From assembly GCF_000513275.1 (NCBI RefSeq), contig NZ_CBVJ010000126.1:1-38430 (forward strand): a DNA stretch of 38,430 nucleotides, given 5' to 3'. Below the pieces are notes generated by a model. That model searched no databases. It had not been told where the DNA came from and was given only the letters and a program-made list of their open reading frames with translations. Position 1 is the stretch's first letter. Each line of letters opens with the position of its first letter. Origin of the DNA: Paenibacillus gorillae. Lineage in GTDB: Bacteria; Bacillota; Bacilli; Paenibacillales; Paenibacillaceae. This document shows, in pieces, positions 31,012-38,430 of this stretch. The position numbers and the translations under genes are program-made.

Positions 31012-31323
31012 ATGCTAATCCAAACCAGAACGATCACCGTACATCCCGGCAACGCAGATAAAGTCGTCGAGCGTTTCAGCCAGCCCGGCCCGCTTGACGG
31101 CCGAGAAGGCCTGATCGACAGAACTATTATGGTCAATAAGTGGAACACGGAACAAGAAGAGATTGTCGTCATCATCCGCTGGGAATCGGAAGATGCATGG
31201 AAGAGCTGGGAGAAGAGCCCCGAGCATATTCAAGGACACCGGGACCGGCGCGGAGAGACGCAGCCAGAGTATATCATCGATACCGTCGTTAATATGTACG
31301 AAGTGAAACGGCATATTCAATAG
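31012..31323 (+). CDS. IsdG/HmoA-type antibiotic biosynthesis monooxygenase-fold protein
   Basis: This 103-residue ABM-fold protein resembles heme-degrading HmoA/IsdG proteins: N-terminal TRTITVHPGNADKVVERF, then IVVIIRWESEDAWKSWEKS, then HIQGHR with a candidate heme-ligand His. It may release iron from heme or guard against heme stress, but other ABM proteins act on quinones. AGGAGG lies 6 bases before ATG 31012. It is a single gene with a terminator downstream. Confidence 0.8.
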   Translation: MLIQTRTITVHPGNADKVVERFSQPGPLDGREGLIDRTIMVNKWNTEQEEIVVIIRWESEDAWKSWEKSPEHIQGHRDRRGETQPEYIIDTVVNMYEVKRHIQ

Positions 31324-31350
31324 CTTGTTTATCATTGTTCACATGAAAGC

Positions 31351-31382
31351 AGTCAGCGGGCAACCCGCTGGCTTCTTTTTTT
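31351..31382 (+). terminator. Rho-independent terminator
   Basis: The stem agtcagcggg / cccgctggct (31351-31360 / 31364-31373) with loop caa runs into ttcttttttt. Confidence 0.85.
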
Positions 31383-31481
31383 GCATAAAAAATTATTATT
31401 CCTTCAAGCGAAGCTCAGGTATAGTAAGTAGTATGCCTATTTCTATTTCAACATAGCTTAAGCTTGCTGCTGGAGGTCACC

Positions 31482-32375
31482 ATGCGCATACTATCTTCGA
31501 AAACGACACTTGCTATTCTTTTTCTGGTTCTGATTTGGGGCTTGAGCTGGTCCATCTACAAGACGGCGTTAGCCTACACCCCGCCGCTCTTATTCTCTGG
31601 CATCCGTTCATTGCTCGGAGGGCTCTTATTGTCGATATTCCTGCTGCCCAAACGGGACAAGCTGAAATTCCGCCAAAACTGGCATCGCTACAGCATATCC
31701 GCCCTGTTCAACGCCGTCCTCTTCTATGGCGTTCAATCGATAGGGCTCATTTATTTGCCGGGCGGCTTGTTCTCCGTCCTCGTCTACTTTCAACCTGTCC
31801 TGATCGGGCTGCTTGCCTGGATGTGGCTGGGTGAAAAATTGTCATTGCTCAAGATTACCGGACTCATTATCGGCTTCCTTGGCATTTTGGCAGTTAGTGC
31901 TGACGGCATTACTGGCGACGTATCCTTGCTCGGGGTCAGTCTCGCTCTGCTTACCGCGCTTAGCTGGGCGCTGGGCGTCATCTATGTGAAGAAGGAAAGC
32001 AGACATACCGATTCCATGTGGATGGTTGCCATGCAATTTATTATCGGGGGGATTGCGCTGACCGGCATTGGCAGCGCAACGGAGAGCTGGAGCAGCATCG
32101 TATGGAATGGCCCATTTATTCTGGGTCTCATCTACGGCGCCACTTGCGGCATTCCGATCGCATTCGTCATCTACTTCAAGCTTATGAGTACGGGGGATGC
32201 TAGTAAGGTTGCCGCATTCACCTTCCTGGTACCGCTCATCGCCGTGTTGACGGGTACTGTGTTCATGCATGAGCCGTTTACTTACTCGCTGCTCGCCGGG
32301 CTAGCGCTTATCATCATCAGCATCGGCTGCGTCAATTATTCTGGGAAGAAGCAGCCGCAGATTGCTGAAACGTAG
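31482..32375 (+). CDS. EamA/DMT-family transporter
   Basis: This 297-residue inner-membrane protein has ten predicted helices in two EamA repeats (about 8-135 and 150-285), with the family texts LIWGLSWSIYK in helix 1 and YFQPVLIGLLAWMWLGEKLS at the end of the first repeat. It exports or exchanges an unknown small metabolite. GGAGG lies 5 bases before ATG 31482; a frame from 31464 would include that site. The length is normal, unlike the first DMT gene at 1181. Confidence 0.92.
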   Translation: MRILSSKTTLAILFLVLIWGLSWSIYKTALAYTPPLLFSGIRSLLGGLLLSIFLLPKRDKLKFRQNWHRYSISALFNAVLFYGVQSIGLIYLPGGLFSVLVYFQPVLIGLLAWMWLGEKLSLLKITGLIIGFLGILAVSADGITGDVSLLGVSLALLTALSWALGVIYVKKESRHTDSMWMVAMQFIIGGIALTGIGSATESWSSIVWNGPFILGLIYGATCGIPIAFVIYFKLMSTGDASKVAAFTFLVPLIAVLTGTVFMHEPFTYSLLAGLALIIISIGCVNYSGKKQPQIAET

Positions 32376-32380
32376 ACGAT

Positions 32381-32420
32381 AAAAAAGACCATCCCTGTCC
32401 AATGGGATGGTCTTCATTTT
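32381..32420. terminator. Bidirectional terminator
   Basis: The perfect 10-bp stem agaccatccc (32386-32395) / gggatggtct (32404-32413) is flanked by an A run and a T run. Confidence 0.85.
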
Positions 32421-32438
32421 TCCAACCGATCATTCGCC

Positions 32439-32660
32439 TCAATCCACTTCCTTCAGCATCGTCTCGATCCTTAGCAGCCGTCCTTCTAGATCAGCCACTT
32501 TTCTTTGAAGCGTTAACGTATTTTCACGTTCAAGCATGAGCTTCTCATTGGCCCTTGCTTCAAAACGCTTTATTGTGCTCGTAATAAAGTAAACAATTAG
32601 AACAACCACTGCAATCGGTATAATCAACACAATCAATCCTGTTATGCCTACTCCACTCAT
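32439..32660 (-). CDS. Small membrane protein with C-terminal coiled coil
   Basis: This 73-residue protein has one N-terminal membrane helix (about 7-28, IVLIIPIAVVVLIVYFI) and then a charged helical region with a heptad pattern (ANEKLMLERENTLTLQRKVADLEGRL, read in parts). AGGGGAGAG precedes ATG 32660. It lies 18 bases after the ArsR-type gene and is surely co-transcribed with it. I do not recognise a named function; it might tether or modulate a partner at the membrane. Confidence 0.8.
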   Translation of the reverse strand: MSGVGITGLIVLIIPIAVVVLIVYFITSTIKRFEARANEKLMLERENTLTLQRKVADLEGRLLRIETMLKEVD

Positions 32661-32678
32661 CCAAACTCTCCCCTTGTC

Positions 32679-33002
32679 CTATCTATTTTTCTTCTTAAAA
32701 GTTAGCGTGGATGCTAATCCGGCTATTATGTGCTCGTTCAATTCAAAGTCAAATGGATTAAGCATGTAATATTTCGCTGTTTTGCCGGTATCTAAAATTT
32801 CCAAGCTGCTTGAAACCAAATTCGCCTCCTCCAGCTTCTGTAAATGAAGATACAGCAAAGGCCTGCTCATACCTAACTCACGCGCCAGCTCGCTTACATA
32901 TTGCCGTCCTTCCGTTAACACGGCTACAATCTTCAATCGATGGGGGTTCGACAGCGCTTCTAGAACGAGAAGCAGCTCATCGCCATTATTAAAATGTATC
33001 AT
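32679..33002 (-). CDS. ArsR-type winged-helix regulator, probably translated from a leaderless mRNA
   Basis: This 107-residue regulator has an N-terminal helix (LLLVLEALSNPHRLKIVAVL), a recognition helix YVSELARELGMSRPLLYLHLQKLEEANLV (read in parts), and a wing ending YYMLNPFDFEL. No Cys metal site is present, so it is not a classical metal sensor. ATG 33002 is the only plausible start and has no ribosome site. A TATAAT ends 8 bases before it, which places the transcript start at or next to the ATG. It forms an operon with the small membrane protein. Confidence 0.85.
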   Translation of the reverse strand: MIHFNNGDELLLVLEALSNPHRLKIVAVLTEGRQYVSELARELGMSRPLLYLHLQKLEEANLVSSSLEILDTGKTAKYYMLNPFDFELNEHIIAGLASTLTFKKKNR

Positions 33003-33010
33003 ATGTAATA

Positions 33011-33038
33011 ATTATATGACATGTAAAACAAAAAACAA
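33011..33038 (-). promoter_or_regulatory. Promoter of the ArsR-type gene
   Basis: On the minus strand TTGTTT (plus 33033-33038) and perfect TATAAT (plus 33011-33016) are 16 bases apart. The predicted start lies 1-3 bases from the ATG. The -35 overlaps the T tract of the upstream terminator. Confidence 0.6.
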
Positions 33039-33074
33039 GCCCATTCCTGTCATCGCACAGGCTGGGCTTGTTTT
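33031..33074 (-). terminator. Terminator of the redox cluster
   Basis: Outer stem aacaagccca/tgggcttgtt with inner cctgt/acagg (plus 33034-33074) is followed by a T run on the minus strand. Confidence 0.8.
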
Positions 33075-33079
33075 CCGCG

Positions 33080-34405
33080 TCAAAATAAATGCTCCATCCG
33101 GTCGTTCAGCAGGATCCGGTCAGGATCAAGCGCCTCGCGCACCGCGCCAAACGCCTCCCATTTCGGATAAAGCTCCTTAAATTGCGCAGCTTGCAAGCTA
33201 TGCATTTTCCCCCAATGCGGTCTGCCCCCATAACGGAGGAAAATTCGCTCCATCGCTTCGAAGTAAGCTTCATGCGGCATGCCCCTGTACATATGCACCG
33301 CAATATAAGCGGAGTCGCGGCCATTGGCCGGACTAAGCCAAATATCATCGCCTTTGGCGTAACGGCATTCCACCGGAAAATGAACCCGGTACCGCCCCCG
33401 CGCAAGCTCCTCGCGCATTTCTTTAATAACCTCGCCAAGCGCCTCCGCAGGCAGGTTGTATTCCATTTCGTTAAAGCGAACCAGCCTTTGCGTAGCAAAC
33501 ATCCGATGGCTGTAATTGACCTTGCGCCCGACCGGAACTTGCGAGGCCGACAAGCGGCTGATCACCGCGCTGGAGGAAGGGAGCTTGCGGCTCAGCTCCG
33601 ACAGCAGGCCAAACAACTTATTCTCGATCCAGACGTCGCTGAAGTGCTCCCATGCTTTGCGGTTCGTCACTTCCTGCTCCGTAATGTTCATTCGCTTAAT
33701 CTGACAAGGCTCCGCATAAGGAAACCAGTAAAACTCAAAATGGCGGTTATTCTCGGCAAGCTCGGACAGCTGCGCGAGGCATGACTTCAGCGGCATCCGG
33801 CTGCTGACATATTCCAGCTTATAGGCGTTCTGCAGCCTGAGCTTCACCTGCACGATAACGCCGAGGACACCAAGTGAAACCTGCATCGCCTTGAACCATT
33901 CGGGGTGGGATTCCGGCGTACATTCAACGACGTCGCCCCTTCCGGTCACGATCGTCAGCCCGATAATCTGTGTAGACAGATTGCCGTATGTCCGCCCGGT
34001 TCCATGCGTACCGGTACTAATTGCTCCGGCAATAGACTGAACGTCGATGTCGCCCAAGTTTTCCTGCGCCAGCCCCTGCTCAAACAGCAACTCGCCAAGC
34101 AGTCTCAGCTTCGTCCCGGCCCATACCGTCGCGGCAGCCGCGTCGGGATCGATGCTCACTAGTCCCTGCATCCGATCAAGCGACAGCAGAATATCATCGG
34201 AGGCAGCAATTGGCGTAAACGAATGTCCCGAGCCGACGACGCGCAGCGTTCGTCCTTCCCGCCGGCAGAGCTGCACCGCCTCCACCACCTCGTCGATTGT
34301 GCCCGGCAGCAGCACTTCCCGAGGCGTCGCCTGAACGATGCCCGACCAATTCGTCCACGGCTTGGAGCGGATCACTGCCGTCGATTGCAGTTTCATAGGA
34401 AGCAT
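33080..34405 (-). CDS. FAD-linked aldonolactone oxidase-like flavoenzyme
   Basis: This 441-residue protein has an FAD_binding_4 domain (about 20-195) and an ALO domain (about 205-437). VVGSGHSFTPI with His61 matches the covalent FAD attachment site of this family, and HWGK (397-400) is the family signature near the end. Relatives oxidise L-gulono- or D-arabinono-1,4-lactone or similar polyols using oxygen. The start ATG 34405 overlaps the end of the upstream PLP enzyme gene by 13 bases, so translation is coupled. The terminator at 33031-33074 ends the cluster. Confidence 0.9.
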   Translation of the reverse strand: MLPMKLQSTAVIRSKPWTNWSGIVQATPREVLLPGTIDEVVEAVQLCRREGRTLRVVGSGHSFTPIAASDDILLSLDRMQGLVSIDPDAAAATVWAGTKLRLLGELLFEQGLAQENLGDIDVQSIAGAISTGTHGTGRTYGNLSTQIIGLTIVTGRGDVVECTPESHPEWFKAMQVSLGVLGVIVQVKLRLQNAYKLEYVSSRMPLKSCLAQLSELAENNRHFEFYWFPYAEPCQIKRMNITEQEVTNRKAWEHFSDVWIENKLFGLLSELSRKLPSSSAVISRLSASQVPVGRKVNYSHRMFATQRLVRFNEMEYNLPAEALGEVIKEMREELARGRYRVHFPVECRYAKGDDIWLSPANGRDSAYIAVHMYRGMPHEAYFEAMERIFLRYGGRPHWGKMHSLQAAQFKELYPKWEAFGAVREALDPDRILLNDRMEHLF

Positions 34406-35580
34406 TCCCCCATCCCCCTATAGGTTGCGTATTCACCTACGATTTGCCCCTGCGAAACCGCATGCAGCGTAAGAAAACGCTCGCTCAACTCGCCTGCCTT
34501 CGCATGGCGGAAAAAGACCGGATCGCCAATGGCGAGCGGAGTGCCTCCCCCGTACAAGAGCGGCGTCTGCACCTCGCCGACCCCTTCCCTGCCAAACAGC
34601 TTCAAGCCCTCCGGCAAATAAGGCTGGGGCAGCTTTTCCGGGCCTGCCGATCCTGATGACGTATAGCCGCCACCCATGCAGGTGACGATATCATGCCGCG
34701 GCTTTCTCACGATCTCTATCGCAAATCCAGCAGCCGGCTCGTATTGAAAGTTGGAATAATAGTCGAAGAGAACAGGAGAATAGAAGCCGGAGCCCGCCGT
34801 CATTTCCGTTACCCACGGCTCATTGCGAGAGCTGTCCAAGCTGCCCGTGCCTCCGGCATTAACGAAACGAAGAGGAACATTCATCGCAGCAATACGTTCC
34901 ACCGCATCCCCTCTCCGTCTGGCCGCCTCCGCAATGGACCGCTTCTTCAATGCCCGCACCAGCTTGTTCTTAAGTGTGCTGGCTGGCATTCGATCGCCGA
35001 CACCGGCCACTTGCGCTTCATAGCCCATTAAACCATCAAGCTTCAGCCAGTCCGATTGAACAATCCGCTCCACGACGGACTTTAGCTGCTCCCAGACCTG
35101 GATCGGCGAGCGCCATACCCCAAAACGCAAGCCCGGATATTGCACCGACATATCGATATCGATACAGACCGCGAATACCGTTCCTCTCTCCTTCGCCAAT
35201 CGTTCCAGTTGCTCCACATGCTCCACAGAGTCCGCCATAAAGGCAACGGTGCGCCCTTCCTTAATCCAGTCTGCCAGCTCAGCGATATGCCGGGGATGCC
35301 ATTGCGGATAACCCAGCAGCAAATCATCAAAGCCTTGACCCGCTAGAAAAGCTGCCTCGGCAGCCGTGAAGCACATGATGCCCTGATAGACAGGGTCGGC
35401 ATCCAATAAGCGGCGCATTACGTCTACGCAGCGCAGTGATTTGCTGGCAATTCGGATTTTTTTATCCCCCGCCGCCTGGGCAATTTCCCTTGCATTGTGG
35501 TCCAAACGATCCAAATCAACAAAGGCAAAGGGCATCGGCAGTTGTCCGAATGTCTCTTTGTAATACGCGTAACGATCCAT
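34393..35580 (-). CDS. PLP-dependent alanine racemase-fold enzyme (D-amino acid deaminase/aldolase-like)
   Basis: This 395-residue fold-type III PLP enzyme has an N-terminal barrel (FAFVDLDRLDHNARE) with the probable PLP lysine Lys47 (RIASKSLRC) and a C-terminal beta domain (about 270-395). It resembles the family annotated as amino acid deaminase/aldolase or D-threonine aldolase-like, but its metal-site pattern is not clear, so the reaction (racemase, aldolase or dehydratase) is undecided. GAGGAG precedes ATG 35580. It is coupled to the flavoenzyme gene downstream, a pairing I have also seen in annotated actinobacterial genomes. Confidence 0.82.
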   Translation of the reverse strand: MDRYAYYKETFGQLPMPFAFVDLDRLDHNAREIAQAAGDKKIRIASKSLRCVDVMRRLLDADPVYQGIMCFTAAEAAFLAGQGFDDLLLGYPQWHPRHIAELADWIKEGRTVAFMADSVEHVEQLERLAKERGTVFAVCIDIDMSVQYPGLRFGVWRSPIQVWEQLKSVVERIVQSDWLKLDGLMGYEAQVAGVGDRMPASTLKNKLVRALKKRSIAEAARRRGDAVERIAAMNVPLRFVNAGGTGSLDSSRNEPWVTEMTAGSGFYSPVLFDYYSNFQYEPAAGFAIEIVRKPRHDIVTCMGGGYTSSGSAGPEKLPQPYLPEGLKLFGREGVGEVQTPLLYGGGTPLAIGDPVFFRHAKAGELSERFLTLHAVSQGQIVGEYATYRGMGECFL

Positions 35581-35622
35581 TGCTTGGGCTCCTCTCCCTA
35601 TCCGCTAAACGATACGTTGTCC

Positions 35623-35655
35623 ACCGTTACCTTTACTACCCGTTACCGTTACCGT
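35623..35655. repeat. Short tandem ccgttacc motif
   Basis: CCGTTACC occurs at 35624-35631, 35640-35647 and 35646-35653, in the 87-base gap between the FAD dehydrogenase and PLP enzyme genes. No regulatory meaning is known. Confidence 0.6.
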
Positions 35656-35667
35656 GATCTACTCCTG

Positions 35668-37320
35668 CTATTTCAGCGCTGCGGCGACCGCTCTTCCCGC
35701 CGTTCTCCCTGAGAACAGACAGCCGCCGAGAAACGTTCCCTCCAACGCCCGGTACCCGTGAACGCCTCCACCGCCAAAGCCGGAAGCCTCACCCGCTGCA
35801 TAAAGGCCCGCAATTGGCTCTCCCGTCAGACCAAGCACCCGTCCGGACAGATCCGTCTGCAGTCCGCCCAACGTCTTGCGGCTGACGATGTGCAGGCGAA
35901 CAGCAATGAGCGGGCCGTTGCCCGGCTCCAGCATTTTATGCGGCTTGGCGACCCGTATGAACTTATCGCCGATATAATGACGGGCTCCGCGCAGAGCCGT
36001 AATCTGCAAATCCTTCGTGAAGGCGTTGTCCATCTCTCGATCCCGCGCTTCCAGCTGCCGCCGGATTGTCTGGAGGTCCACCAGCCCGCTAGCCGTCAGC
36101 TCGTTCATGCCCGTGACGAGCTCCTCCAGCGTATTTGCAACGACAAAGTCCTCGCCTTTATCCATAAAAGCTTGCACGGGAGCTGGCGCGCCCGGCAGCA
36201 CGCGTGACAGCACCTTGCGGATGCTTTTGCCCGTTAAATCGGGATTTTGCTCAGAGCCGGAGAGCGCAAATTCCTTCTCGATCATTTTCTGCGTCAATAT
36301 AAACCAAGAATAGTCGTAACCGGTCTTCCTCAACGCCTCCAGTGTGCCCAGTGTATCGAAGCCCGGAAAGTTCGGAGCCGGAAGACGATTTCCCTGCGCA
36401 TCCAGCCAAATGGAGGAAGGCCCGGGAAGAATGCGAATGCCATGATTAGCCCATATCGGATTCCAGTTCTTCAAGCCCTCGGTATAATGCCACATCCGGT
36501 CGCGGTTCACGATCCGTCCGCCCGCTTCCTCCGCAACGGCAAGCATCCTGCCGTCGACATAAGCCGGAACGCCAGAGAGCATGTGCCGGGGCGGATCGCC
36601 CAGCCTCTCCGGCCAGTTTTGCCGGACGAGGTCATGGTTGCCGCCGATGCCGCCGCTCGTCACGATGACCGCAGAAGCCTCATATTCAAACTCGCGGGCA
36701 ATCTCTCGCGAGCTCGCTTCTCCCCGCTCAGCATCGCTAGGAACTAAAATGGAACCGCTTACACCAGTGACAACACCATTGCTCACAACAAGACGATCCA
36801 CACGATGCCGCATATGCAGCTCAATGAGACCATTCGCTTGATGCGCCCTCACCCGCCGCTCAAACGGAGCGACGATAGCCGGACCCGTTCCCCAGACGAT
36901 ATGAAACCGGGGCACCGAGTTGCCATGACCTTCAGCCAAATAACCGCCGCGCTCCGCCCAGCCAACGACCGGGAAGAAACGTACACCCATTCCATGAAGC
37001 CAGGATCGCTTCTCGCCGGCGGCGAAGTCCAGATAAGCCTCGGCCCATTGGCGGCCCCAATGATCTTCGTCAGCACGGTCAAATCCCGCCGAACCCATCC
37101 AGTCCTGCCGAGCCAGCTCCTTGGAATCTTTAATGCCCAGCCTTCGCTGCTCCGGAGAATCGACAAGAAACAGTCCGCCGAACGACCACCAAGCCTGCCC
37201 CCCGAGCGATGACTCCGGCTCCTGATCCAGCAGCGCTACTCGTTTCCCTGAATCGGCGATTTCAGCCGCCGCTGCGAGACCGGAAAGCCCTGCACCCACT
37301 ACAATCGCATCATATTTCAA
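35668..37320 (-). CDS. FAD-binding dehydrogenase (fumarate reductase/KstD-like flavoprotein)
   Basis: This 550-residue cytoplasmic flavoprotein has the dinucleotide motif GAGLSGLAAA (9-18), a second FAD segment ending LYAAGEASGFGGGGVHGY (about 509-526), and FAD_binding_2 family texts (AVIVTSGGIGG). It resembles KstD-like or fumarate reductase-like dehydrogenases that desaturate ketones or acids; the substrate is unknown. The start is TTG 37320 with GGAGG 7 bases upstream. It leads the cluster with the PLP enzyme and the lactone-oxidase-like flavoenzyme. Confidence 0.9.
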   Translation of the reverse strand: MKYDAIVVGAGLSGLAAAAEIADSGKRVALLDQEPESSLGGQAWWSFGGLFLVDSPEQRRLGIKDSKELARQDWMGSAGFDRADEDHWGRQWAEAYLDFAAGEKRSWLHGMGVRFFPVVGWAERGGYLAEGHGNSVPRFHIVWGTGPAIVAPFERRVRAHQANGLIELHMRHRVDRLVVSNGVVTGVSGSILVPSDAERGEASSREIAREFEYEASAVIVTSGGIGGNHDLVRQNWPERLGDPPRHMLSGVPAYVDGRMLAVAEEAGGRIVNRDRMWHYTEGLKNWNPIWANHGIRILPGPSSIWLDAQGNRLPAPNFPGFDTLGTLEALRKTGYDYSWFILTQKMIEKEFALSGSEQNPDLTGKSIRKVLSRVLPGAPAPVQAFMDKGEDFVVANTLEELVTGMNELTASGLVDLQTIRRQLEARDREMDNAFTKDLQITALRGARHYIGDKFIRVAKPHKMLEPGNGPLIAVRLHIVSRKTLGGLQTDLSGRVLGLTGEPIAGLYAAGEASGFGGGGVHGYRALEGTFLGGCLFSGRTAGRAVAAALK

Positions 37321-37433
37321 GATCGCCCCTCCTCGCTAATCGCTATTTGCGGGTAGATAATACCTGTATCATAACATAGAATTTTTTGGAATTCTCCATA
37401 AAAAATACCGGGTTCTACCCCTCATCTAGGCAT

Positions 37434-37472
37434 AAAAAAAGAGCATTCCAAACTTTGCGTTTGGAACACTCT
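37434..37472 (-). terminator. Terminator of the purine permease gene
   Basis: Minus-strand stem from 37440-37453 / 37459-37472 (ttccaaac/gtttggaa core, mismatched near the base) is followed by a T run (plus A run 37434-37440). Confidence 0.8.
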
Positions 37473-37485
37473 TTCAGCGTTATCT

Positions 37486-38430
37486 CTATTCTGAGACAGC
37501 TGCCTCAGCTTCTTCATCTTTACGTCCGGAGAGAAGTAAATTCATGGCGATAGCTGTAACGGAACCCGATACGATACCGTTTTGCAGCAGCATTTTCGCG
37601 AAGTCAGGTAGCTGGTCGAAAATTTGCGGTACAGCCGCCGAACCAAGGCCAACTGCGACACTGCAGGCAACGATCAGCAGGTTTTTCTCCTTGCGCAGAT
37701 CAACGCCCGACAAGATCGAGATGCCGGAAGCCGCAACGGAGCCGAACATAACGATCATCGCACCGCCCAGCACTGCACTCGGGATGACAGTCGTAATGGC
37801 CGCAAGCTTGGGGAACAAGCCTAAGACGATCATGATGCCGCCCGCAGCGAAAATAACGTCGCGAGTTTTCACGCGGGTCAGCGAGATCAAGCCGACATTT
37901 TGCGAAAAGGCCGTATAAGGGAAGGCATTAAATATGCCGCCCAGCATAATCGCAGCGCCTTCGGAGCGAAGGCCGTTGACGATTTGCTTTTGCTCCACCT
38001 TCTGATCCGTCGCTTTTCCGACTGCCAGATAGACACCCGTCGATTCCACCATGCTGACGATGTTGACGATGATCATCATAATGATGGCTGTCAGGCTAAA
38101 CTGAGGCGTTCCGAAATAGAATGGCTCAGCAATGCTGAATTTGGATGCTTCAGCAACCGGCGCGAAGCTGACAATTCCCATCGCGTATCCGATGCCAGTG
38201 CCGACCAAAAGTCCGATAAGTACAGAGATGGAACGCATGAAACCTTTAGTCAGCCGATTAACCAGCAGAATAACGAGCAGCGTCACCAGTGCCAGCAGCA
38301 AATTGCTCGGCTTGCCAAAGCCTTCGGTTCCTTGACCGCCTGCCACATTATTCATCGCGACAGGAATTAGGGATAAACCGATAATCGTGACGACCGATCC
38401 GGTCACAACAGTAGGGAAGAATCGCAGCAG
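37486..38430 (-). CDS. pbuX: NCS2 xanthine/purine permease, PbuX-like (5' end outside window)
   Basis: The visible 314 residues are the C-terminal two thirds of a nucleobase:proton symporter; the frame stays open to the right edge, so about 120 N-terminal residues and the promoter are missing. NCS2 features include VVTGSVVTIIGLSLIPVA in the first visible helix, the carboxylate-bearing VSMVESTGVYLAVG, NAFPYTAFSQNVGL and IPSAVLGGAMIVMFG. These texts fit the xanthine/urate subfamily best. It moves purine bases inward across the membrane. A terminator at 37434 follows its stop. Confidence 0.88.
   Translation of the reverse strand: MLRFFPTVVTGSVVTIIGLSLIPVAMNNVAGGQGTEGFGKPSNLLLALVTLLVILLVNRLTKGFMRSISVLIGLLVGTGIGYAMGIVSFAPVAEASKFSIAEPFYFGTPQFSLTAIIMMIIVNIVSMVESTGVYLAVGKATDQKVEQKQIVNGLRSEGAAIMLGGIFNAFPYTAFSQNVGLISLTRVKTRDVIFAAGGIMIVLGLFPKLAAITTVIPSAVLGGAMIVMFGSVAASGISILSGVDLRKEKNLLIVACSVAVGLGSAAVPQIFDQLPDFAKMLLQNGIVSGSVTAIAMNLLLSGRKDEEAEAAVSE

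Noticed and set aside
1..38430. tRNA, rRNA, insertion sequences or prophage
   Set aside because: No tRNA-like cloverleaf, transposase, integrase or phage structural gene was recognised anywhere by eye on either strand.

Overview
This 38.4 kb window looks like ordinary chromosome of a spore-former-type Firmicute, most likely Paenibacillus or a close relative. The signs are strong AGGAGG-type ribosome sites, use of GTG and TTG starts, moderate GC with AT-rich intergenic gaps, compact U-tailed terminators, a FapR-type operator in front of fabI, and gene groupings that recall Bacillus subtilis (ytcD-ytbD-ytbE, pbuX, rlmN). I saw no phage, insertion sequence, CRISPR array, tRNA or rRNA.

Layout. 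1-582: the start of a secreted peptidoglycan-binding protein with a (Gly-Gly-Gly-Ala)n tail that runs off the left edge. 583-1180: a gene-free stretch packed with degenerate repeats and small palindromes. 1181-7744: an uptake locus with a LysR regulator, SsuB/SsuC-like ABC ATPase and permease, a DMT exporter, a divergent lipoprotein substrate-binding protein, and downstream a DinB-fold protein and an M20D amidohydrolase. This probably serves organosulfur or related small-molecule scavenging. 7823-13422: a small acidic protein, a glycosyltransferase-like protein, a DUF4173 membrane protein, an SgrR-like regulator, and fabI. 13483-18746: a secreted protein, a membrane-anchored polysaccharide deacetylase with a coiled-coil partner gene, a TIM-barrel isomerase-like protein, and rlmN. 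18992-21668: an M14 zinc carboxypeptidase, a 60-residue protein and a DUF523 protein.

21993-31323 is a run of small redox and stress units: DoxX; HxlR regulator / MFS pump / aldo-keto reductase; LysR / SDR; Dabb; BadF-type kinase; MOSC; HxlR / SDR; and an IsdG/HmoA-like monooxygenase. Several are divergent regulator-target pairs. The two HxlR pairs share nearly the same 14-mer at the same distance from a -10-like hexamer. A 450-base gap at 26899-27348 carries four related palindromes, two of them identical.

31482-38430: a second DMT transporter, an ArsR-type regulator (apparently leaderless) with a small membrane protein, a three-gene cluster (FAD dehydrogenase, PLP racemase/aldolase-like enzyme, aldonolactone-oxidase-like flavoenzyme), and a PbuX-like purine permease cut by the right edge.

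No single obviously novel system stands out. The best leads are the shared HxlR operator, the palindrome clusters, the three-gene redox cluster, the sulfur-type locus, and the apparent frameshift of the first DMT gene through its own terminator. Product names rest on motif and family recognition by eye; no searches were run.
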